DNA of 38,807 bases from Pedobacter nanyangensis. GTDB taxonomy: Bacteria > Bacteroidota > Bacteroidia > Sphingobacteriales > Sphingobacteriaceae. Made by a program: the position numbers and the translations under genes. Positions 32,209 through 38,807 of the stretch are shown here, piece after piece. Below the pieces are notes generated by a model. It did not search any database, was not told the origin of the DNA, and saw only the letters and a program-made list of their open reading frames with translations. The stretch covers positions 145,557 to 184,363 of the forward strand of contig NZ_QMHO01000008.1 of the NCBI RefSeq assembly GCF_003313505.1. The letters are read 5' to 3'. Within the stretch, counting starts at the first letter, position 1. Each line of letters opens with the position of its first letter.

Positions 32209-33632
32209 AACCCAATTACTTTCCACCAAAGTCCGCCAATCACAAACCAAATTAACAGGAAGAGCACGCTAATGAAGAAACCGTGCTTCCACCAGTCTTT
32301 CATGTCTACGTAGGTGCTACCGAAGAAAATAGGCGCCGGACCATGACCATAATGCGTTAAAGAACCCATCAAGGTAGCACAGGCCCCCAAGAAAATAGCC
32401 AACATGGTGCCTGGTACGCCTACCGAAATACCCACCGCCAAAAACACCGAATACATGGCCGCAGCTTGTGCCGTGGCACTGGCAAAAAGGTAATGACAAT
32501 AAGAATAGACCAATATGATGATGGGAAAAGCCAATTGCCAACTGAAGGTGCTCATTTTAGTACCCACCAAATTGCCAAACCAACCGATAAAGCCAAGGGA
32601 ATTTAAATAGGAACCCATCATTACCAGCGACGAAAACCAAACAATGGTATCCCATGCCCCTTTTTCCGATTTCACGTCATCCCAGGTTAGTACGCCACAA
32701 AGCAATAAGATCGACAAACCAATTAATGCACCAGTAGTGGCATCTACGGCAAATAAATTTCCAAATATCCATAACACCAAAAGAATGATAAAGGTGGCCA
32801 CCATGAGCCATTCCTGCCTGGTTACAGGTCCCATTTCTTTCAGCTTTTCTGCGGCTAAACGTGGGGCATCTGGTGTTTTTTTTAATTCAGGCGCATAAAA
32901 TTTGTAAAGAAAAAGTGGCGCCAATATAAAACAAGCCAGTCCAGGAATTACCGCTGCCATGAACCAACTGCTCCAAGTAATGGTAATGCCCAAATCTTTG
33001 GCGAATTTTTGTGCCATCGGGTTACTGGCTGTAGCTGTTAAAAACATTACCGAGGTAATCATGTTGGCATTATAGCTGCTCAAAGTTAAAAAGGAACCTA
33101 TTTTGCGATGGCTCTCCACATTTTCGGGCGTTGAGCCCATGTTTACCGCAATGGATTTCATGATCGGGAAAATTACCCCACCAGCCCTTGCCGTGTTACT
33201 AGGAATAGCAGGAGCAAGAATCAAATCGGCAGTATTAAGACCAAAGGCTAATCCCAGCGAACTTTTACCGAACATGCGGATAAAATTATAGGCTAATCTA
33301 GTCCCTAGTCCCGTTTTAATAAAACCTCTGGCAATAAAGAAAGCCAGGCCAATTAACCAAATGGTTGAGTTGCCAAAACCACTTAAGGCATTTTTGATCG
33401 ATTGTGTGGGATCTCCGGGCGCCAACACTTGCGTAGCCGCACAAACGGTCATACCAATCATGGCCATAGAGCCCATAGGTGCCGCTTTAAGGATAATACC
33501 GATAATGGTGGCCGCAAAAATAGCCAGCAAATGCCATGCATTGGGCTTAACACCTTCTGGCACGGGAATGAACCAGATCATGAGGCCAATAACTACGGTA
33601 ATGGCCAGCGATTTTAGGTTAACTTCTTTCAT
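32202..33632 (-). CDS. DASS-family (SLC13) sodium/anion symporter
   Basis: This 476-residue membrane protein has about 12 transmembrane segments. The family SNT motif is visible in APAIPSNTARAGGVIFPI (about 136-153), and the pseudo-symmetric second half has YLFASATAQAAAMYSVFLAVG in the matching place. It resembles the CitT/2-oxoglutarate-malate translocator branch, so dicarboxylates are the likely cargo. Sulfate is a less likely alternative. The gene is 10 bp downstream of an outer-membrane porin and overlaps the start of the SdhC-like peptide, giving a porin-permease-peptide operon. Nothing links it firmly to the heparan locus. Confidence 0.9.
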   Translation of the reverse strand: MKEVNLKSLAITVVIGLMIWFIPVPEGVKPNAWHLLAIFAATIIGIILKAAPMGSMAMIGMTVCAATQVLAPGDPTQSIKNALSGFGNSTIWLIGLAFFIARGFIKTGLGTRLAYNFIRMFGKSSLGLAFGLNTADLILAPAIPSNTARAGGVIFPIMKSIAVNMGSTPENVESHRKIGSFLTLSSYNANMITSVMFLTATASNPMAQKFAKDLGITITWSSWFMAAVIPGLACFILAPLFLYKFYAPELKKTPDAPRLAAEKLKEMGPVTRQEWLMVATFIILLVLWIFGNLFAVDATTGALIGLSILLLCGVLTWDDVKSEKGAWDTIVWFSSLVMMGSYLNSLGFIGWFGNLVGTKMSTFSWQLAFPIIILVYSYCHYLFASATAQAAAMYSVFLAVGISVGVPGTMLAIFLGACATLMGSLTHYGHGPAPIFFGSTYVDMKDWWKHGFFISVLFLLIWFVIGGLWWKVIGLW

Positions 33633-33642
33633 AAACTAGGGT

Positions 33643-34794
33643 TTAAAAACGGACCTGCAATTGCAAGTAATATAGATGACTATCGTAAGTGGTGCTTAGC
33701 GGGACATTGCGATCATACATATTGAGGGATACCCCTGTTTGAATGGCCGCGTAAAAATCGTCGGCAAATACCAGTGAAATGTTAGGAACAATATTCCTTC
33801 GCACATTTTTATCGAGCTTATAATTCAAATCCAAGTACTCGTACCGTGAGGAGAACTCAATTCCACGCAAACGCGGCAGGTTGCAATTGTAACGCAGGAT
33901 GGGGAATACATAAAAACCATGCATCCGCACTTTAGATAGGCTTGGTGCATTGGTGGTAAACGTGTTGAACAATGACAGGTTACTTCCGTTTTTATACTCG
34001 CCACTTAAGGAGAATTGCCACCTGTTTCCAAACTTATGTGTAGCCACCACGTCAGCGCCCCAGGCATCACCTTGGCCACTGCCCATGCTTCCTACCGCAG
34101 CGTTCACGCCTACAATAAGTTTCTTGGCTAATTCGGCCTCAATACGCCCATAAAAGTTTTTAGCATCATCGTTATCACTGGATTCGTTTCTATTATTTCC
34201 GTTGTAAACGCCTACATAATACCTGATGGGCATTTGGCCGGTTGAGGTCACATCGCCAAACAGCGACAAACCTATTTGAAAACTTTGCCATCCACTGGCG
34301 CCAAAGGCATAATATTGGTTAGAATAATCGAAGGTTCTAATCACATCTACAGGAAGGGCATCCTCTATCCCAAAGAAAGGCCTGAATTGACCCGCCTGTA
34401 CCTGAAAATGCTTGCTCAGCGTGTATTTCACATACGCATTTTCCAGTACCTTGTTGGCGGGATTGGAACTAAACTCGGCAAAGTTGAACATGATATTGGC
34501 GGCGAAATGGTCGTTCACGTTCCCCTTTACCTGAAGTCTAACTCTTTTTAACAAAAACGCATTGGTGTTTTTACTGGTGGATGCGTCGTTAAAATTTTTG
34601 CCATTGATATCTATGTTATCAGACAGCGAAGCGAGAAATCTGGTTTGTAATAAACCCGCAAAGCCAATGGATCGTTTGTAGGTAGAATAGTTGGTGATGG
34701 TATCTCTATCGATGCCCGAGATGTCAGTTTGCTGAGCGATGGCTGGCAGTGAGAAAATGAACAAAAATGAAAATAGTAGACATTTTTTCTTCAT
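33643..34794 (-). CDS. OprO/OprP-like outer-membrane porin
   Basis: This 383-residue protein has a signal peptide (1-20, LPAIAQQ) and repeated amphipathic strands of a 16-strand-like barrel. Phosphate-selective-porin features include LLKRVRLQVKGNVNDHFAANIMFNF, KHFQVQAGQFRPFFGIE and the terminal YYLQLQVRF. It probably lets the anionic substrate of the downstream DASS permease cross the outer membrane. The spacing of 10 bp to that gene supports one transcript. Cargo specificity is not readable from sequence. Confidence 0.88.
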   Translation of the reverse strand: MKKKCLLFSFLFIFSLPAIAQQTDISGIDRDTITNYSTYKRSIGFAGLLQTRFLASLSDNIDINGKNFNDASTSKNTNAFLLKRVRLQVKGNVNDHFAANIMFNFAEFSSNPANKVLENAYVKYTLSKHFQVQAGQFRPFFGIEDALPVDVIRTFDYSNQYYAFGASGWQSFQIGLSLFGDVTSTGQMPIRYYVGVYNGNNRNESSDNDDAKNFYGRIEAELAKKLIVGVNAAVGSMGSGQGDAWGADVVATHKFGNRWQFSLSGEYKNGSNLSLFNTFTTNAPSLSKVRMHGFYVFPILRYNCNLPRLRGIEFSSRYEYLDLNYKLDKNVRRNIVPNISLVFADDFYAAIQTGVSLNMYDRNVPLSTTYDSHLYYLQLQVRF

Positions 34795-35131
34795 AATGAG
34801 CGTATTTGAATTTAATAATCCACCAAGTTCTAAATTGCATCATCTACACCAACAAGTTAAAACCTATGCTACAAGATAGGAATAAATCATTACTTCCAAA
34901 AGGAATATTTATTGTTAATCCTTCATGGGCAATTATCAAATCTATTGGGAAGTTATTATTTGGATTAACCCTTACGTGAACACTCAGCTTCAACCTTTCG
35001 ACAAACAGTCCACCGTCTTTTCTGAGGGTTTCTTGCAGCCAAAAAACAACATGCCTACCATGATTTAAGCTGTTATTAGTCGCTCCTTTTTCATGAATTT
35101 AATTTTAAAATACTCTAAATTTTACTAGCTC
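34795..35131. other. Gene-free AT-rich stretch upstream of the porin
   Basis: No open frame of useful length, no strong hairpin and no convincing -7 box was found. It must hold the promoter of the porin operon. Confidence 0.4.
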
Positions 35132-35431
35132 TTATTTTACGTGAATAGTATCTAACTTAGCGGTGGCCTGTTGGTGCCTTGCGGCTATATTTGCTTCTTC
35201 AGAAAAATAATTTACCTCAAAACCACGATAGCTTAGCATCTCGGCCGTATGTGAAATAATCAATCTTAACTGGAAACGCTCTATTAAGGCTTTGGCTTCC
35301 TGGATACCTCGGTTTAAATCAATTATCCCTCTTATTTCTATGCCATTTTTAATGAGTTTAAACTTGGTTGGTTCAAATTTGTCAATAAACTTCTGTAAAT
35401 CTGCGTTTGGTTTAAGTACGGTCATTTCCAT
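35132..35431 (-). CDS. Small hypothetical protein
   Basis: Starting at MEMTVLKPNADLQKF (35431) gives 99 residues; 10 more codons are open upstream but look like leader sequence. The protein is cytoplasmic, lysine- and isoleucine-rich, with predicted strand KFKLIKNGIEIRGIIDLNRG followed by helix IQEAKALIERF. No family was recognised. It stands alone between gene-free stretches, and coding potential is moderate. Confidence 0.5.
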   Translation of the reverse strand: MEMTVLKPNADLQKFIDKFEPTKFKLIKNGIEIRGIIDLNRGIQEAKALIERFQLRLIISHTAEMLSYRGFEVNYFSEEANIAARHQQATAKLDTIHVK

Positions 35432-35672
35432 ATGATGTGTTGTTTTTATGCCACAAAACAAATTATTGTGGGTTAAAGCAATGTTTAATTATTGTTATCC
35501 TTAGCCATTTTTATGGTTAAAAAGGGCGTTTTACAGCTTGAACAGCAAATGTTGTATTTTGTTTGGAACATATTTTAAACACCACTATCCCACCATGGGT
35601 TATCGTGTTAAAGCAATAACCTACCTATAGGCTTAAAACAGCCATATATAAAAAGACTAGAAAAATTGCAGA

Positions 35673-36182
35673 TTAACCTTGCGGAGCCATTTCTTCGTAG
35701 GTGGGGCCATACAAGCCCGGTGGTTTATTGCCCGTAGCACGAAGATAGACTACCATTTCGCCCCTGTGGTGATAGATGTGACTGAATAAGAAACTACGTA
35801 CTACTGTTGCCCTGGGCATTGGGCCAAGCACCGTACGTTCGCCTATTTTCATGGTCCAAGGCTGTTGCAAACTGTCCTCGGAAGCTAATTTCATAGCTGC
35901 TCTGGCCTTTTCCACATTTTGTTCAAAAAGGGCCAAAGTTGCGGCAATATCGCTTGGCTCTCCCCGTTCCAAATGATCGGTGGCCATATCATACACTTCA
36001 TTTTTGAACACTCCTACATACCAATAATAAATGGTGGCAATATGCTGGGCTAATTGGCCCATTGTCCACGAAACGGGAGAAGGTTTGTAGGCGATATCTT
36101 TTTGGGGGATGGCCCTTAACAGTTTACGGGTACCGGCTACCTCGTGTTCAAATTCGGCTATGAGCGATTGCAACATCATCAT
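35673..36182 (-). CDS. DinB-family putative metal-dependent protein
   Basis: This 169-residue protein is a four-helix bundle of the DinB/YfiT type. The three metal-binding histidines are seen as QLAQHIATIYYW and FSHIYHHRGEMVVYLRATG, and SPVSWTMGQL is also typical. DinB-family proteins include thiol transferases and stress-induced proteins; the substrate here is unknown. Monocistronic by its surroundings. The three consecutive Met codons at the start leave a one or two residue uncertainty. Confidence 0.88.
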   Translation of the reverse strand: MMMLQSLIAEFEHEVAGTRKLLRAIPQKDIAYKPSPVSWTMGQLAQHIATIYYWYVGVFKNEVYDMATDHLERGEPSDIAATLALFEQNVEKARAAMKLASEDSLQQPWTMKIGERTVLGPMPRATVVRSFLFSHIYHHRGEMVVYLRATGNKPPGLYGPTYEEMAPQG

Positions 36183-36418
36183 TAAATTTAGTTCTTAGGA
36201 TCATCAATAGAACCTCAAATTACAGAAACTTAACGGCCCATGCAATAAAAAAGCGTAATGATCACAACGAGTACAAATAAAACTTTCGAGAGATCTGCTT
36301 GGTATTCCCTGATATTCATACAAATGGCTTTGAAACTAAACATATCAACGCTGCTTTTTGTTTTTAAGTATGAAGATCAAACCCATCGGAATGGGGAGTC
36401 CAATGATCTAGGGATACG

Positions 36419-37225
36419 CTATTTCTTCAAATTATTGCTGATGAACAGCAACTGATATTTAATGGCATCAGCCCAGTATTGCCAGTTATGTGCTCCAGGA
36501 TTGGTCATAAAGGTATGCGGAATGTTCTGGTAAGCCAGTTTTTCATGCAATTGTACATTTACCTTATAGAAAAAATCTTCCGTTCCGCATTGAATAAACA
36601 AAGCCAATGAATTAGGGGTAAGCAAATGGGTTAAATTAACAACCGACCTGCTTTCCCATTGCTCAGGTTTTGCGGCATAGGTGCCAATACGTTTGGCAAT
36701 ATCCCAGTTGTTTGGGAAGGGTCGCAAATCAACCCCACCACTCATGCTTCCGGCCACACTAAACACATCCTGGTGTTTAAAAGCCAGGTAAAGAGCTCCG
36801 TGGCCGCCCATGCTCAGCCCTGTAATTGCTCTTGATTTTTTATCTGCAACGGTTTTATACTTTTCATCAACCCATTTCACCAATTCAGTAGCTACATAGG
36901 TTTCGTACTTATTTTCGGGCTGCTCGGGGCTATCAAAATACCAGCTACTGAAATTTCCGTCCGGACAAACAATTATCAGTTGATACTGATCTGCCAAGTC
37001 CTTAATAGCCGGAACTTTTTTGATCCAATCGCCGTAGTTGCCAGAATAACCATGCAACAGGTAAACTACGGGAAATCGGTTGCCATTGGCATAGTTGGCA
37101 GGTGTTACCACTACTGCTTTGATCTCCTTTTTCATGGAAGCACTATAAGTTTTAACCGTATCCACATTGGCGGCAAAAACGTTCACCGCCAATAGCATTA
37201 GCAATATGCCCAGTAGTTTTTTCAT
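36419..37225 (-). CDS. Secreted esterase, CE1 / esterase-D-like
   Basis: This 268-residue protein has a signal peptide (1-18, VFAAN) and an alpha/beta-hydrolase fold. The catalytic serine is in GLSMGGHGALYLAF (S about 144), the acid in CGTEDFFYK and the histidine in GAHNWQYW. FPVVYLLHGYSGNYGDW forms the oxyanion region. Relatives include acetylxylan or feruloyl esterases and S-formylglutathione hydrolase-like enzymes. Being exported, it probably removes acyl groups from glycans or other extracellular esters. It is flanked by gene-free gaps and is probably monocistronic. Confidence 0.9.
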   Translation of the reverse strand: MKKLLGILLMLLAVNVFAANVDTVKTYSASMKKEIKAVVVTPANYANGNRFPVVYLLHGYSGNYGDWIKKVPAIKDLADQYQLIIVCPDGNFSSWYFDSPEQPENKYETYVATELVKWVDEKYKTVADKKSRAITGLSMGGHGALYLAFKHQDVFSVAGSMSGGVDLRPFPNNWDIAKRIGTYAAKPEQWESRSVVNLTHLLTPNSLALFIQCGTEDFFYKVNVQLHEKLAYQNIPHTFMTNPGAHNWQYWADAIKYQLLFISNNLKK

Positions 37226-37536
37226 CTGTTTATTGTTTGTTAATGGACAGTCCTATTAAGGCTGCTGATCATTTGTAGTCCTGTTAATGTTAAATCGTTT
37301 TTGAAGATAGATATTTACGTGTAATTATTGAAAATTTACAAGCAAAATGAATTTATCCGCCAAAAACAGTTGTTCTTTTGTGGCACAACATGGATACTGT
37401 TTTACTCTTATCATTTTTTGGCAGGGCAACCGGAAACCATAAAAAACTCCTAAAACCACATACCAACCAACGCAAAAATATAAACCTGGCAAAATTAAGT
37501 TGCTTTAAGGCATCTCCCTTTTGACGAAATCTATAC
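37226..37536. other. Gene-free AT-rich stretch
   Basis: Lies between the esterase start and the GNAT stop (both minus strand). I see no open frame, strong hairpin or repeat; it should carry the esterase promoter. Confidence 0.4.
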
Positions 37537-38061
37537 TCATATAACTTTTCTCATTTTAACTAATTCCAATTTTTCGCCATCAGATAGCGGCTCAACTATG
37601 TTCCGTATTTCCGAAAAGCCCATCGCTTTATAAAGTGGAACGCCGGGCAATGTAGCACCAAGCTCGATGCTTGAAAATCCGTGTTCTTTCGCCTTGAGCT
37701 CGCAATGTTCCATAATCTGCCTACCAATGCCTCTTCTTGCATAATCTGGATGAACAAAAAAAGCTCTAATCCTTGCAGCATCGGTTTTGTGGTCTAGCAA
37801 GGGATCTTCTAATTCCTTATGTTGATCACCTCCATATAGCGTTTTTCGCATACTCCATCCACCACATCCGGTAATGATCCCGTCAGTTTCCACAACGTAA
37901 TAGGTGCCATCACTGATCAGCTGTGTATCGATACCAAAGATATATTTGAGGGCGCTCTCAATTTGGTTTGGCGAGTAGTATTCTCTACTTAAGCGCCGCA
38001 CTGAAAGGGCTAAAAGTTTTTTTAATTCAGGGATGTCCTGAAATGTGGCTGGCCGTATCAT
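37537..38061 (-). CDS. GNAT-family N-acetyltransferase
   Basis: This 174-residue single-domain protein begins MIRPATFQDIPELKKLL. The acetyl-CoA site is in FFVHPDYARRGIGRQIMEHCE (Q/R-x-x-G-x-G type), followed by the terminal motif LYKAMGFSEI. Substrate is unknown; small amines or antibiotics are common for this branch. It lies 36 bp downstream of the MarR regulator and is probably co-transcribed and controlled by it. Confidence 0.9.
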   Translation of the reverse strand: MIRPATFQDIPELKKLLALSVRRLSREYYSPNQIESALKYIFGIDTQLISDGTYYVVETDGIITGCGGWSMRKTLYGGDQHKELEDPLLDHKTDAARIRAFFVHPDYARRGIGRQIMEHCELKAKEHGFSSIELGATLPGVPLYKAMGFSEIRNIVEPLSDGEKLELVKMRKVI

Positions 38062-38097
38062 AAAATTTGCTCAGATAATTTTTTGGTGGTTTATTGG

Positions 38098-38550
38098 CTA
38101 TGGTTTCGTTTTTTTGCTTGTGCTGTTTTTATTGAGAATCTTAATTATCGAGTTCATATGATGGGCAAGTTGCTCCATGTCGGTACAAGATAAACCTTTT
38201 AATAGGCTTTCAAGCTTTTTATCTGCCAACGCATTCAGCATGCCAACTTCGTCTCGCCCTCTTTTTGTCAAAGATATTTGGCTTGTTCTGGCATCTTTTC
38301 CAGTTTTTGATTTAGTAACCAAGCCACTTTCTTCAAACTTTTTTAACACCCGGCTCAAGTATCCTTTATCGATGAGCAAAGCGTCTATAATTTCTGAGAT
38401 ATCCATTTTGTCCCTCGGAGATATTTCGAAAAGAATCCTCGCTTCTGTTAAGGTATATGGCGTCTCGAGATATCCCTGATCCAATAGCCCTATTAGGTTG
38501 GTATAATAGCGATTGAATACTCGCATATCATTGATGGTTAACTTTTCCAC
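38098..38550 (-). CDS. MarR-family transcriptional regulator
   Basis: This 150-residue winged-helix protein reads LTEARILFEI, DISEIIDALLIDKGYLSRVLKKFEESGLV (recognition helix) and KTGKDARTSQISLTKRGRDE (wing). Such repressors dimerise on palindromes and release DNA when a phenolic or similar ligand binds. A perfect 12-1-12 palindrome lies 46 bp upstream of the start, indicating autoregulation of this gene and the following acetyltransferase gene. Confidence 0.93.
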   Translation of the reverse strand: MEKLTINDMRVFNRYYTNLIGLLDQGYLETPYTLTEARILFEISPRDKMDISEIIDALLIDKGYLSRVLKKFEESGLVTKSKTGKDARTSQISLTKRGRDEVGMLNALADKKLESLLKGLSCTDMEQLAHHMNSIIKILNKNSTSKKTKP

Positions 38551-38583
38551 GCGTTCATGAATTTTGATATAATTTCCATAATG

Positions 38584-38620
38584 CTAAAGTAATTAATTTA
38601 GTTGACTAAGTCAACTAAAT
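38584..38620 (-). promoter_or_regulatory. MarR operator palindrome with adjacent -7 box
   Basis: ATTTAGTTGACT, one central base, then AGTCAACTAAAT (38596-38620) form a perfect palindrome with the TTGACT/AGTCAA core typical of MarR sites. TACTTTAG on the minus strand at 38584-38591 is one base from TAnnTTTG. Repressor bound to the palindrome would cover the region just upstream of the -7 box. Confidence 0.75.
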
Positions 38621-38769
38621 ATCTCTATTTATCTTTTCATTGGAAAACACCTTACTCACTTGAGGTGAATGATAAGGATGAACTAGCGCCTATTAGAGAC
38701 CCATTCTTACCATTCCTGTCAAACTATCCAACATATATCAACATATCCTAATATGGTGGGGGATATTCC

Positions 38770-38807
38770 AAAAGTGGCCACCTTTTTTTTCTTCAAAGTG
38801 GCCACTT
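38770..38807. repeat. GTGGCCAC repeats at the window edge, possible insertion-sequence end
   Basis: AAAGTGGCCAC occurs at 38771-38781 and again at 38795-38805, 24 bp apart, separated by a T-run. Repeated short motifs of this kind are found at the ends of IS21-like elements. No transposase lies inside the window, so the call rests on the motif alone. Confidence 0.4.

Noticed and set aside
32209..32250. Upstream extension of the SdhC-like peptide by 14 codons
   Set aside because: It runs entirely inside the transporter 3' end; the ATG at 32208, overlapping the stop, gives a better coupled start.
36258..36455. 65-residue plus-strand frame between the esterase and DinB genes
   Set aside because: It overlaps the esterase 3' end, has no recognisable features and an unconvincing composition.
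1..38807. CRISPR arrays, tRNA or rRNA genes
   Set aside because: No regularly spaced repeat-spacer pattern, and no tRNA- or rRNA-like sequence was seen in any gap.

Overview
The window is a bacterial chromosome segment of moderate GC from a member of the Bacteroidota, most likely Sphingobacteriaceae close to Pedobacter. The evidence is a SusC/SusD pair, a one-protein hybrid two-component regulator, type IX secretion (T9SS) sorting domains, TAnnTTTG-type -7 promoter boxes, and a heparinase III whose sequence and catalytic-residue spacing closely match Pedobacter heparinus HepC. No tRNA, rRNA or CRISPR array was seen.

Layout. (1) 2-4564, plus strand: the 3' end of a large surface adhesin with a T9SS type B sorting domain, then a PorP/SprF-like outer-membrane protein and a PorE-like TPR/propeller/OmpA protein. 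This is a common T9SS-associated trio, closed by a terminator at 4572-4594. (2) 4611-26669: a polysaccharide utilization locus for heparan sulfate or a related glycosaminoglycan. Minus strand: the HTCS sensor-regulator, a T9SS-secreted protein of unknown function, and an operon susC - susD - small Spy/CpxP-like protein - sulfatase. Plus strand, divergent: GH88 unsaturated glucuronyl hydrolase, a PL12 lyase paralog, PL12 heparinase III (hepC), and a jelly-roll lyase-like lipoprotein. Minus strand at the right end: a LacI-type regulator with a DUF4350-like lipoprotein. (3) 26830-31863: mechanosensitive channel, outer-membrane barrel and a small conserved protein on the minus strand, and two secreted proteins of unknown function on the plus strand. 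(4) 32011-34794, minus strand: an OprO/P-like porin, a DASS anion transporter, and a 47-residue membrane peptide that looks like the first helix of SdhC. (5) 35132-38807: housekeeping or accessory genes (small unknown protein, DinB family, CE1-like esterase, GNAT, MarR), ending in repeats that may be the edge of an insertion sequence.

How the PUL should work (inference from the families): SusC/SusD import oligosaccharides made at the surface. The two PL12 lyases depolymerise low-sulfated heparan chains in the periplasm or at the surface. GH88 removes the unsaturated uronate, and the single sulfatase (probably GlcNAc-6-O) removes ester sulfate. The HTCS senses a periplasmic oligosaccharide and switches the locus on. 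No heparinase I/II-type lyase with intact active site, no recognisable 2-O-sulfatase and no N-sulfatase is present, so the locus looks suited to poorly sulfated heparan or needs help from elsewhere in the genome.

The main discovery is a shared operator-promoter architecture in front of three separate minus-strand units: susC (17824-17890), the unknown T9SS-secreted protein (10490-10554) and lacI (26703-26768). Each has two 14-bp direct repeats exactly 21 bp apart, related to TCAAATTTGGTTAA as read on the plus strand, followed 22-24 bp downstream by a Bacteroidota -7 box. This predicts the regulon of the HTCS and pulls an uncharacterised secreted protein and a second regulator into it. Other unusual items are a SusD with a foreign insertion of about 150 residues, a tandem HepC paralog with a rebuilt substrate groove, and the SdhC-like micropeptide overlapping the transporter gene.
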